64,000 nucleotides of DNA from Phycisphaerae bacterium (GTDB taxonomy: Bacteria; Planctomycetota; Phycisphaerae; UBA1845; Fen-1342): assembly GCA_028277645.1 (NCBI GenBank), contig JANQFV010000041.1:124001-188000 (forward strand). Direction: 5' to 3'. Positions 25,097 through 35,258 of the stretch are shown here, in pieces. A program made the position numbers and the translations under genes. The stretch's first letter is position 1; each line of letters starts with the position of its first letter. Below the pieces are notes generated by a model. That model did not search any database. It worked only from the letters and a program-made list of their open reading frames with translations, and was not told the origin of the DNA.

Positions 25097-27664
25097 ATGT
25101 CCGCGGCGGACCATGCCAACGCTCGCCTGAGTCGCGCACTTCCAGCGCTATTCGTATCCCTCATCACAGCGATGGCATTTGGTGACGACCTCACGCCGCC
25201 ATCGTGGCGCGGTCAGCCCGGCGCAACGACGCAGCACTGGACCTTTTCGTCGGCCCCGGCGGATTGGGATCACATTGCGGCGACCTATGCGTCGAACCCC
25301 TTTGGCGCTCCATCCGCAACGGTATGGTGCAGCTCCGATTGCACCCGCGTCTGGCAAGCCAACTATGCCGACCGCCAGGGCGTCATTCACGGTGCCGGCG
25401 TCGAGCTCACGTTGACGTTGGACATTCCGAACTACGACGACACGGCACCTGCGGCCAACGGCGCGAGCGTGTACATCGAACAACATGCCGCCGATCATCG
25501 CACGGTGTGGACGGCTGTCCGGAACGCCCGCCCCAAGCGTCCGCTGTATCAGGGCTTTGTCTTCCGCGCGGGCTTCGGCGAGATGACCGCCGGACTGTGG
25601 TGTTACACCGGCCAGGCCTTGTGTGAGCCGTATCTGCACGGTGCGGAGAACTTCCTGGCGTGGGACCACACGGACTGGATCACCTCTGGGGATACGTGGA
25701 CCAACATCGCCGCTGGCAGCCACGACGGCGAAACGCCGGGAACCGATTCGAGCGTGTTCTCGTTCGCGACGGCGACCAGTGCGAAAGCCTACATCGACGT
25801 CGTCGTACCGGCTGAGTACGCCGGTTGCAGCATCGACATCCAGATGTATGGGAGCGCCCAGGACGTGCAGCCGGCGGCGTTCTCGATCAGCGCAACTCTC
25901 GACGGAGTGCCAATCGCGTTGAACGGGCGCGGGATGGGGCGGTACCACGGCGGTGTCGCGTTGGGATCATGCCTGCCGTGGTGGGATGCGAACGGCAACC
26001 GCTACGGGACGGGCATGGCGGGCGACGTGTTGTCGGTGAATGGAAATTGGCCGTGCGAGGTGTTTCGGTATGCACGTACCGGGACCTACCGAATCACCAT
26101 GACGAAGACAAATGCGGAGGGACGCATGGCGGTCGGTCGGGTCCGGCTGCGCCCGGCGCCCGACTCCATTGACGTCGACCTGAGTACCGCCAACGCTGAC
26201 TATCTGTTCTGCGAAAGCACGCCGGGGTACGCGGACGGTTTTGTCAACGGCGATGACGAATCGACATCGGTGGCGTTCGCCGTGCTGATCGACAACGAGT
26301 GGCACGGCGGCCCGGCGCACGGCAACACGGTTTCCGTTTACGAGTCATGGGAGTACGACATTGGTGCGGGCTTCGCAGCGTTGCCGGCGCTGAACGACGG
26401 CCAGATCCTCCGCGCCGACCGCGTACGGCTTACCGTCGTGGAGGACGCCGTCGCCGGTCACTCGCGTTTTACGAGTGTCTACACGATTGCCGACGGCAAG
26501 ATGCGCCACGAGTTCCGCCATCAGCTCAACGTGGGCAAGATCGTCACGACGACGTATCTTGCCATGCTGAAGCACGCGTCGAGCGGCTATCGCCCGCAAT
26601 ACGGCACAGCACGCACCACGGCGTATGACGCTTCGCACCGCGAATTCGTCGGCGTTGGAAAAGACGTGTTCGGCGCCAACTCGGCGAACAACAACTGCAC
26701 GAAGCGCGTGGTCACGTGGGAACATCTGCCGTATCCGCCCCGTGGGGAAGAGCGAAACTCCTACGAGCATGTCCACATCACCGACTTTGATCCCGACGTC
26801 GACATGGTCAACGGCGACTGGGGGGCCGCGAACATCGTCAAGTGGGCAACGCTTTCGTCGCAGCAGTATCTCTGTGTCGTCAACAACAGGTGGTACAGCG
26901 CCGGACAGGAGATGAGCGCCGGCTACGACACCTACTTCGAGTTGCCCGTTCACACCGGGGGCAAGGAAGTCTGGCTGCAACTCGTACACGCAGACCAAGC
27001 GGACCCGATCTCCGTTACCATGACGGCGCACGGCCCCGGCCCATATGCAGTCGATCTACTGGCTGACGGTTCGACACCGTTAGGTAACGATTGGTGGCAC
27101 AAGCGTTACGTCTGGCAAGTAACACCCAATCCGGTCTCGGAGCAGATCCAGATCGCGTCGCTGGTCGGCGAACTCAGTGAGGTCGTGGTTGACACTATCT
27201 GCACGGACGATCTGGATCGCGACGGTGTGCCGCTGTCGCTCGATAATTGTCCCACCAACTACAATCCGGGGCAGGAAGACGATGACGGCGACGGTGTAGG
27301 CAACGCCTGCGACAATTGTGACCTCAACAACCCGGACCAGAATGACTGCCAAGGTAACGGCATTGGCGACCTCTGCGACATCGCCTACGGCTCGAGCAGC
27401 GATGAGGACGGCAACGGCTTTCCGGACGAGTGTGGTACGGCACCGCCGTGCGCCGGCGACTGCAATTGCGATGGCTACGTCTCGACCGCAGACGTGGAGC
27501 CATTCATCGACGCACTCATTGACCTCGAGGACTATTACATGATGAACCCGGCGTGTGACCACCTGCGAGCGGACCTGAACGGTAACGGCTCGGTGGATCT
27601 CGATGACGTCAACCCGCTCGTCGAGATGATCATCCACAATACGCTGCCACTGGAGTGCCCGTGA
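25097..27664 (+). CDS. Large secreted protein with thrombospondin type 3 repeats
   Basis: 855 residues, no enzyme motif recognised. A signal peptide (LSRALPALFVSLITAMAFGDD) is followed by about 690 residues with many aromatic residues and scattered cysteines, probably beta-rich. From about residue 715 come calcium-binding TSP3-type units: DLDRDGVPLSLDNCPTNYNP, DDDGDGVGNACDNCD, NDCQGNGIGDLCD and DEDGNGFPDECG. A dockerin-like end follows (GDCNCDGYVSTADVEPFID; ADLNGNGSVDLDDVNPLVE). A cell-surface or extracellular location is expected. ATG 25097 has GGGAGAG upstream. Its stop overlaps the start of the phosphatase gene. Confidence 0.75.
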   Translation: MSAADHANARLSRALPALFVSLITAMAFGDDLTPPSWRGQPGATTQHWTFSSAPADWDHIAATYASNPFGAPSATVWCSSDCTRVWQANYADRQGVIHGAGVELTLTLDIPNYDDTAPAANGASVYIEQHAADHRTVWTAVRNARPKRPLYQGFVFRAGFGEMTAGLWCYTGQALCEPYLHGAENFLAWDHTDWITSGDTWTNIAAGSHDGETPGTDSSVFSFATATSAKAYIDVVVPAEYAGCSIDIQMYGSAQDVQPAAFSISATLDGVPIALNGRGMGRYHGGVALGSCLPWWDANGNRYGTGMAGDVLSVNGNWPCEVFRYARTGTYRITMTKTNAEGRMAVGRVRLRPAPDSIDVDLSTANADYLFCESTPGYADGFVNGDDESTSVAFAVLIDNEWHGGPAHGNTVSVYESWEYDIGAGFAALPALNDGQILRADRVRLTVVEDAVAGHSRFTSVYTIADGKMRHEFRHQLNVGKIVTTTYLAMLKHASSGYRPQYGTARTTAYDASHREFVGVGKDVFGANSANNNCTKRVVTWEHLPYPPRGEERNSYEHVHITDFDPDVDMVNGDWGAANIVKWATLSSQQYLCVVNNRWYSAGQEMSAGYDTYFELPVHTGGKEVWLQLVHADQADPISVTMTAHGPGPYAVDLLADGSTPLGNDWWHKRYVWQVTPNPVSEQIQIASLVGELSEVVVDTICTDDLDRDGVPLSLDNCPTNYNPGQEDDDGDGVGNACDNCDLNNPDQNDCQGNGIGDLCDIAYGSSSDEDGNGFPDECGTAPPCAGDCNCDGYVSTADVEPFIDALIDLEDYYMMNPACDHLRADLNGNGSVDLDDVNPLVEMIIHNTLPLECP

Positions 27665-28434
27665 AAGCGACGCATCGCAGACGCATTCGCACACTGCTAG
27701 TCGTGACGCCTGTCGCACTGGCGGCAGTCGTCCTCATCTGGGGTTCGATCCCCGAAGGACCGCTCGTCATCACGCCGCCGCCGCCGGACGCGGAGCCGGG
27801 GCGCTGGATCCACATCGAAGGGGCCGCAAACACGCGCGACGCCGGTGGTTACTCCACGAGCGACGGGCACATTATGCCGCGTGGCATGGTCTATCGCTCC
27901 GCCAAGCTCAACCGTCTAACTGACGCCGGGGCGGACTCCTACCGCGAACTCGGCATCAACACCGTCATCGACTTCTGCAACCGCCTCACGCCGTGGCCGC
28001 TGTTCGGCGGCGACGTCTGGAGCGTGCAACTCGCATCGTCCGTTCACGGCTGCCCGATGAGCTTCAGCAAGGACGGCCCGCGCGAGGAATTCTACACCCG
28101 CGGCGTGTGCGACAACGCCGCGTCCTACCGCGAGGCGTTCGAGTTGCTAGCCGACAGTAACAACTACCCCGTTCTGTACCACTGCGCCGCGGGCACCGAC
28201 CGCACAGGCGTCATGTCCGCCCTGCTGCTCGAATTACTGGGCGTTCCGCGCGAGACGATCATCGTCGACTTCGAGTTGTCTGCCCAGGTGGATCTGCCCG
28301 GCAGCCTCCCGGCCTTGAAGAAGCTACACGCCGAGATTGACGCCTCCGGCGGCATCGAGTCGTACCTCCAATCGCTCGGCGTCACGTCTGAAATCCAGCA
28401 GCGCATCCGTGCACTGCTGCGCACCGCGAACTGA
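27661..28434 (+). CDS. Membrane-anchored tyrosine/dual-specificity phosphatase-like protein
   Basis: 257 residues with an N-terminal membrane anchor (LLVVTPVALAAVVLIWGS), so the catalytic part probably faces outward. The P-loop is HCAAGTDRTG near residues 174-183 (CxxGxxR intact). NTRDAGGY and MVYRSAKLNRLTDAG are typical of the bacterial Tyr/Ser phosphatases related to PtpB. Start GTG 27661 overlaps the upstream stop (GTGA) and has GGAG 5 bp before it, so the gene is translationally coupled to the TSP3 protein. The substrate is unknown; phosphoinositide or phosphoprotein are both possible. Confidence 0.82.
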   Translation: MKATHRRRIRTLLVVTPVALAAVVLIWGSIPEGPLVITPPPPDAEPGRWIHIEGAANTRDAGGYSTSDGHIMPRGMVYRSAKLNRLTDAGADSYRELGINTVIDFCNRLTPWPLFGGDVWSVQLASSVHGCPMSFSKDGPREEFYTRGVCDNAASYREAFELLADSNNYPVLYHCAAGTDRTGVMSALLLELLGVPRETIIVDFELSAQVDLPGSLPALKKLHAEIDASGGIESYLQSLGVTSEIQQRIRALLRTAN

Positions 28435-28661
28435 TTCACGTTCGTCCGAGTAGCAGCGCGCTGGCGCCTGCAACCGAAGAAGCCGCGCGCGAGCGGAGAT
28501 AATCTACGGCGCAGTTCCGCTAATACCCCCGCCACCGGCATTGATCCAGCCGTCCACTGATCGACGTTGCTCCCGCTGCGCAACGTTTCGAACACTTCCG
28601 GAGACCAAGACCGCGCGCTGCCACGCAGTGCACGAGTGTACCGCCGTATGCAGGGACGGAC

Positions 28662-30566
28662 ATGGAACAGCCGCGCAACACCGCAACCGATAATGCGTCG
28701 ATCGACGTGCTGATCGTCGCGCCCGAAGCGGCGACAACCGTCGCAGAAGATGTGCGCGCGCAGACGACCGAGCTCGGCGCGGCGCGTGTAGCCCTGTCGC
28801 CCGCCGACCTGAGCCATTGCATCCAGCAACGCGCGCCGCAAGTGATCCTGTTGATCGGAGTTGGCGCGGCTCCCGGCGAAGCCGAGTTCTTTCGCGACCT
28901 GGCCAAGACGTCGTGCCCGACCGCATGTCCGGTCATCCTCGTAGCCGACGGCGACGACTGTGACGAGTCCCTGGCTTCCGACCTGCGCGTCGTGGACTTC
29001 ATCGAAACACCGCTGCGCCGCCCTGAGCTGATCCGGCGCATCCAACGGGCGGTCGCGACCAACGCGGCTGCGCGGCCGGCGACCGAAAACGGCGATGAGC
29101 ACACGCCGTCCGACGAGACACCCACAGAGCGCCTGCGCCTCGTGTTGCAGGACGAGCGTGCCGAGCGCGCCTTGCTGACCGACATGCTGGAGAACGCGGC
29201 GACACGCGATGCGCTGACCGGCCTGCCGAATCGTCGCGCGCTTATGGAGCACCTGCGCAAGCAGTTGTGCGAAGACCCGACGCGGGCGGCCGTACTCTTC
29301 CTCGACCTGGACAACTTCAAGGTCATCAACGATTCGCTCGGGCACGATTTTGGCGACGCGCTGCTGCTGGAATTCGCGACGCGCGTTCACGCCTGCGTGC
29401 GCTCGCGCCCGGGGGTATCCGAAGATTCCAACGACATCGTCGCACGCCTGGGGGGTGACGAATTCGTCGTGCTGCTGAGCGCGCTGCGTGACCGTGCTGA
29501 CGCGCACGTCGTCGCCGAGCGCATTATCGAGCGGACGTCGTCGCCGTTCCGTATCCGGGGGCGCGTGCTGACAGTCAATACGAGCATCGGACTGGCCTAC
29601 TGTGATGCACCGACGGGCGACGCCGCCGAGATCCTGCGGAATTCGGACCTCGCGATGTATCGCGCGAAACAGGGCGGCAAGTCACGCATCGCCGTCTTCA
29701 ATGCGAGCATGCACAGTGAGATGTCACGCCGCCTGGCGTTGGAAACGGCACTGCGGGAAGCGATTGATCACGAAGCGCTCGAGGTGCGCTATCAACCGAT
29801 CGTGAACCTCAGCACCGCGCAACTGGGCAGCGTCGAAGCACTGCTGCGCTGGCAGCACCCCGAATATGGCTCGATCGCGCCCAGTGAGTTTATCCCGATC
29901 GCCGAGGAGACGGGCCTCATCGTTCCACTGGGGCGCTGGTTGATGCGCACGACGTGTGAGCAGTGGGTCGCCTGGCAACGTGCGTTGGGTGGCTCCCTCC
30001 CGCTCTCACTCAACGTCAACGTGTCCAAACGGCAGGTCGTTTATCCCGAGTTCGCCCAGGAGCTCCGCGAGATCATCTGCCAGACGCACATCGACCCGCA
30101 CCGGCTCAATCTCGAAATCACCGAGAGCACGGTGCTGGACGTCGGCGATGTCGTCACGGAAAAGCTCAACGAACTGAAGCAGACCGGCGTGCAACTCCAC
30201 ATGGATGACTTCGGCACCGGTCATTCGTCGCTGAGCTGCCTACACCGACTGCCCGTCGACTGCGTGAAGATCGACCGGGAGTTCGTGTGCGCGATGAACG
30301 CGAATCGAAGTTGCACCGCGGTCGTGTACGCTGTCATCGCCCTCGCGCGTAACCTGGGGCTACGTGTCACCGCGGAGGGCGTCGAAACGCACGAACAGCT
30401 CATCCAGATGCTCGGAATGGACTGCGATTACGCCCAGGGCTTCCACTTTGCCCGTGCGTTACAGGCCGACGCGATTCAGCAACTCCTGAGGACACCGCGG
30501 CCGTGGATGCTGGCGGACGTGACGCTGGCCGCCAACGAGCACCGCACGCTGCTCGGCGCACTTTGA
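28662..30566 (+). CDS. GGDEF-EAL bifunctional c-di-GMP protein with N-terminal receiver-like domain
   Basis: 634 residues. The first ~135 (IDVLIVAPEAATTVAEDV...VVDFIETPLRRPELI) have a receiver-like fold, but I see no clear phospho-Asp environment. The GGDEF domain (about 180-355) has DALTGLPNRRAL and an intact RLGGDEFVVLL. The EAL domain (about 365-620) has EALLRWQHP, NVSKRQ, EITES, DDFGTGHSSL and KIDREFV, all intact. Both synthesis and hydrolysis of c-di-GMP are possible. It looks cytosolic. The gene stands alone and converges on argF with a 19-bp gap. Confidence 0.9.
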   Translation: MEQPRNTATDNASIDVLIVAPEAATTVAEDVRAQTTELGAARVALSPADLSHCIQQRAPQVILLIGVGAAPGEAEFFRDLAKTSCPTACPVILVADGDDCDESLASDLRVVDFIETPLRRPELIRRIQRAVATNAAARPATENGDEHTPSDETPTERLRLVLQDERAERALLTDMLENAATRDALTGLPNRRALMEHLRKQLCEDPTRAAVLFLDLDNFKVINDSLGHDFGDALLLEFATRVHACVRSRPGVSEDSNDIVARLGGDEFVVLLSALRDRADAHVVAERIIERTSSPFRIRGRVLTVNTSIGLAYCDAPTGDAAEILRNSDLAMYRAKQGGKSRIAVFNASMHSEMSRRLALETALREAIDHEALEVRYQPIVNLSTAQLGSVEALLRWQHPEYGSIAPSEFIPIAEETGLIVPLGRWLMRTTCEQWVAWQRALGGSLPLSLNVNVSKRQVVYPEFAQELREIICQTHIDPHRLNLEITESTVLDVGDVVTEKLNELKQTGVQLHMDDFGTGHSSLSCLHRLPVDCVKIDREFVCAMNANRSCTAVVYAVIALARNLGLRVTAEGVETHEQLIQMLGMDCDYAQGFHFARALQADAIQQLLRTPRPWMLADVTLAANEHRTLLGAL

Positions 30567-30585
30567 GGCGGATCACCGGACGACG

Positions 30586-31527
30586 CTAAGCTCTCCCCGC
30601 CAGGTACAGCATCAACCCGTTCTGGGCGTGCATACGGTTCTCGGCCTGATCGAAGATCGCGGAGTTCGCTGTACGGGACGTGTCATAGTCGATCTCGTCG
30701 CCGTAGTGCGCCGGCAGGCAATGCAGGATGATCGCGTCCGGCTTGGCGTGCTTCATCAGCCCCGCGTTCACCTGGAAGCCGGAAAACTTTGCTTTGCGGG
30801 CGTCGGCATCGGCCTCCTGCCCCATCGACGCCCAGACGTCAGTGTAGATCACGTCAGCATCGCGGGCACCCTCGGCCGGGTCCATCGCTACGCGGACCGT
30901 CGCGCCCAACTCGCTACCAATCGCGTTCGATTCGCTCAGCACTGTCGCATCCGGCTCAAACCCCGACGGCGAAGTAATGACACAGTTCATCCCCACGCGG
31001 GCGCAGCCATACATCAGCGAGTGCGCGACGTTGTTGCCGTCGCCGATGTAGTTGAGCGTGAGGCCCTTCAGATTGCCCTTGCGTTCGCGAACGGTGAGCA
31101 AGTCCGCCAGAATCTGACACGGGTGCTCAAAATCGCTCAGACCGTTGATTACCGGGCAGGTCGCGTATTCCGCCAGCTCCTCGACGATCGCATGTCCGAA
31201 GACCCGCGCCATGATCAGGTCTGCGTAGCGCGACAGCACGATCGCGACGTCTTCGACCGACTCACGCTTGCCCAGCTCGAAATCCACCGGCGACAGGTAG
31301 ATCGCGTGCCCGCCGAGCCGCGTCATGCCGGTCTCGAAGGAGACGCGCGTACGCAGCGACGGCTTCTGAAACACCATCGCCAGCGTCTGCCCCGCCAACG
31401 GCGCTGCGCGGAAGTGCTTCTCGCGATCGGCCTTGAGGTCGGCGCTCTTATCAAGAATGGCGAGAATCTCTTCGCCCGAAAGATCCTTCATCGACAACAT
31501 ATTCCGTCCGCGCAAATCGACTGACAT
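30586..31527 (-). CDS. argF: Ornithine carbamoyltransferase
   Basis: Forms citrulline from ornithine and carbamoyl phosphate in arginine synthesis. 313 residues, normal length. The carbamoyl-phosphate loop is FQKPSLRTRVSFE (the SxRTR motif, near residues 54-66). FEHPCQILADLLT and the ornithine-site motif HCLPAHYGDEID near residue 270 are present. The ATG at 31527 has GGAG 10 bp upstream. No other arg gene is adjacent. A perfect 11-bp inverted repeat 75 bp upstream may be regulatory. Confidence 0.95.
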   Translation of the reverse strand: MSVDLRGRNMLSMKDLSGEEILAILDKSADLKADREKHFRAAPLAGQTLAMVFQKPSLRTRVSFETGMTRLGGHAIYLSPVDFELGKRESVEDVAIVLSRYADLIMARVFGHAIVEELAEYATCPVINGLSDFEHPCQILADLLTVRERKGNLKGLTLNYIGDGNNVAHSLMYGCARVGMNCVITSPSGFEPDATVLSESNAIGSELGATVRVAMDPAEGARDADVIYTDVWASMGQEADADARKAKFSGFQVNAGLMKHAKPDAIILHCLPAHYGDEIDYDTSRTANSAIFDQAENRMHAQNGLMLYLAGRA

Positions 31528-31570
31528 GGCGTAGTTTCTCCAGACGTACAAGCGACCGGTCAGCAGCCTC

Positions 31571-31600
31571 GTAGCGGCCGACGCCCCTGTCGGCCGTCGC
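31571..31600. repeat. GTAGCG...GGCCGAC palindromic repeat (REP-like), copy upstream of argF
   Basis: GGCCGAC and GTCGGCC arms flank GCCCCT. It resembles the palindromes at 33994-34020 and 36248-36274 and is likely a member of the same dispersed family. Confidence 0.5.
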
Positions 31601-31601
31601 A

Positions 31602-31628
31602 CACGTCACGTGCGAATCACGTGACGTG
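31602..31628. promoter_or_regulatory. Perfect 11-bp inverted repeat CACGTCACGTG / CACGTGACGTG
   Basis: The arms 31602-31612 and 31618-31628 are exact reverse complements around CGAAT. It lies upstream of argF and directly beside a REP-like palindrome. No T-run follows, so an operator is more likely than a terminator. It does not resemble an AT-rich ArgR box. Confidence 0.4.
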
Positions 31629-31722
31629 CCACCCGCCACGCCGCGAACAGGCGGCCGTTCGGGTGACCCGTTAGTGTAGCCAGCAGACGGTCTCCGGCAA
31701 ACCCGGCAGCGGACGGTCACCC

Positions 31723-31743
31723 GTAGGGCGGGCTCCGCCCGCC
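31723..31743. repeat. GTAGGGCGGGCTCCGCCCGCC palindrome (minor REP type)
   Basis: GGCGGGC and GCCCGCC form a perfect 7-bp stem around TCC. A related palindrome at 33056-33076 has GGGTGG and CCCACC arms and ends CTAC. Both lie between genes. Confidence 0.4.
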
Positions 31744-31858
31744 GCTATGACGTTGGGGGGGGCAGACCTTTGGGCTATCTGCATCGACTATGGAGTGTGG
31801 CCACCCCCGGCCCATCAGAGCACGAAGCGCAAGCGAGTAATAATGGAGCGCCACTGAA

Positions 31859-31926
31859 TAGGGACAGCCACAATCTAGCCGCCTTTCGGACCTCATTAAT
31901 CGTCATTAATTGGTGGCGCTGTCCCT
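31859..31926. repeat. AGGGACAGC...GCTGTCCCT inverted-repeat element
   Basis: Outer arms AGGGACAGCCAC and GTGGCGCTGTCCCT enclose about 40 bp containing CATTAAT repeats. A related right end (CATTCATTGGCGCTGTCTCT) lies at 32727-32746, and AGGGACAG occurs again at 32819 and 32896. The lipoprotein gene sits between these copies. Such GGGACAG ends are common in small non-autonomous elements. No transposase is present. Confidence 0.4.
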
Positions 31927-32016
31927 CTTTACTCTCGAAAGCGTTGAACACTCTCAAGATAGGCTCCGGTCGCCTTGCCCTCTATCTCATCCCGGAAATC
32001 CCGGATGAACCAGATT

Positions 32017-32733
32017 TCAGCGAGTGCCAAGATACTTCGCTTCCACGACATCTTCGCTGTCAGTATTGATGAGCTTGTACGGCAACAAGCCGGAAGTGTT
32101 TTCCAGCACTACGATACTCTCGGTGTTCAGCCACAGCGCGGTATCGATTCGATCCAATCGAGAGATTTCCCACAGCGAACCGTCCTCCAACAGGATGTAT
32201 TCGCCGCGGCCGATCTTCTCCTTCACCCAATGCCCGTCGCCAACCGCCCCGTACTCAGGACCGCGCAGCGCCTTCGCAAAAAGCGCTTTGCACTGCTCCA
32301 ATTGGCGCTCAGCCTCCAGCCTTCTTTGCTGAATTGACTGAGCCGACGACCGGATAGAGTTTCGCTCGATTTTCAGGGACTGCGCCTCGTCGAGTAACTG
32401 CGACGCCCTTTGTTCAGCCTCGATGCACTTGCCTTGCAACTCGGAGAGGCTCGCTCGAAGCTCAACGACAAGTGCGACCGTGGCGTCTTTGTCTTTTAGC
32501 TTCTCCCAATCGCTTCGGAGTTTCGTCAATTCGTCGTTGATGCGATTGCGCTCGGCTTCGACGGTCGTGAACTGGACTCGGAGCTCGTTATGCTCTTGAC
32601 GCGAAACGCATCCCGCAACTGCACAGGCCACAAGAACAGCGCAGGCCATCAGCGGACGCGCGGACGAGTATCGGTGCGGGTCCACCTGGCGTGCGCACGA
32701 ACACCAACGGCGTTGACCAATGCCATCATTCAT
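32017..32733 (-). CDS. Putative lipoprotein with coiled coil
   Basis: 238 residues, family not named. The signal sequence has a lipobox CAVAGC (VAG|C). An alpha-helical coiled coil of about 110 residues follows (VEAERNRINDELTKLRSDWEKL...). The C-terminal ~70 residues, GEYILLEDGSLWEISRLDRIDTALW...SIVVLENTSGLLPYKLIN, match a small beta-domain I have seen in many uncharacterised proteins. The start is uncertain: ATG 32733 was chosen, with GTG 32751 and ATG 32649 as alternatives. The gene has slightly lower GC than its neighbours and is bordered by GGGACAG repeats, so it may be an acquired cassette. Confidence 0.6.
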   Translation of the reverse strand: MNDGIGQRRWCSCARQVDPHRYSSARPLMACAVLVACAVAGCVSRQEHNELRVQFTTVEAERNRINDELTKLRSDWEKLKDKDATVALVVELRASLSELQGKCIEAEQRASQLLDEAQSLKIERNSIRSSAQSIQQRRLEAERQLEQCKALFAKALRGPEYGAVGDGHWVKEKIGRGEYILLEDGSLWEISRLDRIDTALWLNTESIVVLENTSGLLPYKLINTDSEDVVEAKYLGTR

Positions 32734-32848
32734 TGGCGCTGTCTCTGCCACTTTGTCCGGTTGCAGCCTGAACGATGCTCCGCCATCGTAAACGGGCCTC
32801 TTCCCACGAAGGGATATTAGGGACAGGGATATTGATATTTAGGATATG

Positions 32849-32896
32849 GGACATGAGGGACGGACGGACATGAGGACGGACATGAGCGGACATGAG
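32849..32896. repeat. Four copies of GGACATGAG
   Basis: Exact copies at 32849, 32866, 32878 and 32888, with irregular spacing (17, 12 and 10 bp). It is too short and irregular for a CRISPR. The rest of the 32752-33109 gap holds AGGGACAG ends and a GGGTGGAACCCACC palindrome, and I see no gene in it. Confidence 0.5.
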
Positions 32897-33055
32897 GGAC
32901 AGCCTCCAATTTCCGGGATCTGACCGCACTCACTGACCTCCTTCTGTCGCGTTGCATGATGCCGCAATGGCGCGGCAGCGGTGCATGCCTGGCAGATGCC
33001 CCTGTGGCGCCGACTCTGTTTGTCGACCTGCCATTTCATCGCAATCCGATCCCCC

Positions 33056-33076
33056 GGCGGGTGGAACCCACCCTAC
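33056..33076. repeat. GGCGGGTGGAACCCACCCTAC palindrome (minor REP type)
   Basis: GGGTGG and CCCACC arms surround AA, just downstream of the ECF sigma gene. It may also terminate that gene's transcript. It is related to the palindrome at 31723-31743. Confidence 0.4.
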
Positions 33077-33109
33077 CATCGTGCTCGACCGACAAAGCCC
33101 GCCCCACCG

Positions 33110-33697
33110 CTAGTTCTGAAGATAATCCGCGAGGTGCACCCGCAAACGCCGGCGGGCCTGGAAGACGTGCCATTTCACCGCTTCGACCGAACAGCCGAGG
33201 ATCTCGGCCACACGTTTCTGCGGCAGTTGCTCGACGCTGAAGAGCACCAACGCCGCCCGTTGTCGCTCGGGCAGATCGGCCAGACCGCTGCGGATCAGGT
33301 CGACCAGTTCGCGTGCGGCCAGTGACGAACCCGGCACACCCGAAGGCAAGTCCGGTGCCGGCTGCTCATCGATTGTGCCGTTCTCGACGCTCACTGGATA
33401 CTTGGGCGACCTTCGCCGCCGGCGATTCAGCGACAGGTTGGTGACGATGCGCAGTAACCAAGGACCGAATCGACGCGGATCGTCCAGTCCGCTGAGCCCG
33501 CGGTAGGCGCGGATGAACGCTTCCTGGCAAACCTCGAGCGCGTCGTGCAGATTGCCGAGCAGCCGGTACGCGACCGACGTCGCCCGGCGCTCGTACCGCT
33601 CGATCAGCTCGTCGAACGCGTCGTGACGGCCGGCGGCAGCGCGGCGAACGAGCTCGATCTCGGCAGTGGTCTGAAACTGCACCGGCTCGGCAGCCAT
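33110..33697 (-). CDS. ECF-type RNA polymerase sigma factor
   Basis: 195 residues with the two-domain ECF layout. Region 2 has DAFDELIERYERRATSVAYRLLGN, DALEVCQEAFIRAYRGL and the DNA-melting/-10 segment RFGPWLLRIVTNLSLNRRRR. Region 4 has LADLPERQRAALVLFSVEQLPQKRVAEILGCSVEAVKWHVFQARRRL, an HTH that reads the -35. ATG 33697 has AAGGTG 5 bp upstream. No anti-sigma gene is adjacent. The sensor kinase gene lies 350 bp upstream on the same strand. Confidence 0.9.
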   Translation of the reverse strand: MAAEPVQFQTTAEIELVRRAAAGRHDAFDELIERYERRATSVAYRLLGNLHDALEVCQEAFIRAYRGLSGLDDPRRFGPWLLRIVTNLSLNRRRRRSPKYPVSVENGTIDEQPAPDLPSGVPGSSLAARELVDLIRSGLADLPERQRAALVLFSVEQLPQKRVAEILGCSVEAVKWHVFQARRRLRVHLADYLQN

Positions 33698-34049
33698 GCG
33701 CACACCTTCCACATCGACGCAGCGGCAAGCTCAGAATGAGCCGCTCCCGCGTCGTCCGGGGCACCAACATTCAAGAAGAGCTCGCAACCCCCAGCGGGCT
33801 GCGACCTGACGCCCGTTGCAACCGGTAGAGCCCGGCCCTGCGCGACGTGCGTCGTCCCCCTACGGACGAACGCGAGATCAGCAGTATTCACGGTGATTCG
33901 AAGAAAGTGGCAGATTCTCCCCAACCTTCGGCGGAGGCCCCCGCCGGGCCCCCTGGACGGGGGCGACAGACGTTCTGACGCACACAACGTCCTACGTCGG
34001 CCATTGGGGGCCGACGCTACACGTTGCGACGCCGGCAAACGGACGGCCG
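33698..34049. other. Intergenic stretch without a gene, containing a REP-like palindrome
   Basis: About 350 bp between the ECF sigma and sensor kinase genes. It contains GGCCCCCGCCGGGCCC-type GC palindromes near 33940-33960 and the repeat at 33994-34020. No convincing coding frame or RNA gene was seen. Confidence 0.5.
33994..34020. repeat. ACGTCGGCC-ATTGGG-GGCCGACGCTAC palindromic repeat
   Basis: Nearly identical, in inverse orientation, to the element at 36248-36274. It is a hairpin of the dispersed GTAGCGTCGG family. Confidence 0.6.
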
Positions 34050-35159
<1,110 letters not shown>

Positions 35160-35169
35160 CCTATGCTCT

Positions 35170-35198
35170 ATTATCCGTGCCCGCCGATGCGGGGACAA
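35170..35198 (-). promoter_or_regulatory. Predicted sigma-70 promoter of the sensor kinase gene
   Basis: Minus strand TTGTCC (35198-35193), a 17-bp spacer and GATAAT (35175-35170). The predicted start is near 35163, immediately before the ATG at 35159. Confidence 0.45.
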
Positions 35199-35258
35199 CC
35201 GCCGTGCGTAACGGGCCGAAGCCGGCTCGGTGGACTTATCCGCGACGAGGAACATTCC

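Noticed and set aside
28164..29507. Minus-strand frame of 447 codons
   Set aside because: It lies opposite the phosphatase and GGDEF-EAL genes, which are well supported. No family motif is seen in it.
32849..32896. CRISPR-like repeat array
   Set aside because: Repeats of 9 bp with 1-8 bp between them are far too short, and no cas gene is present.
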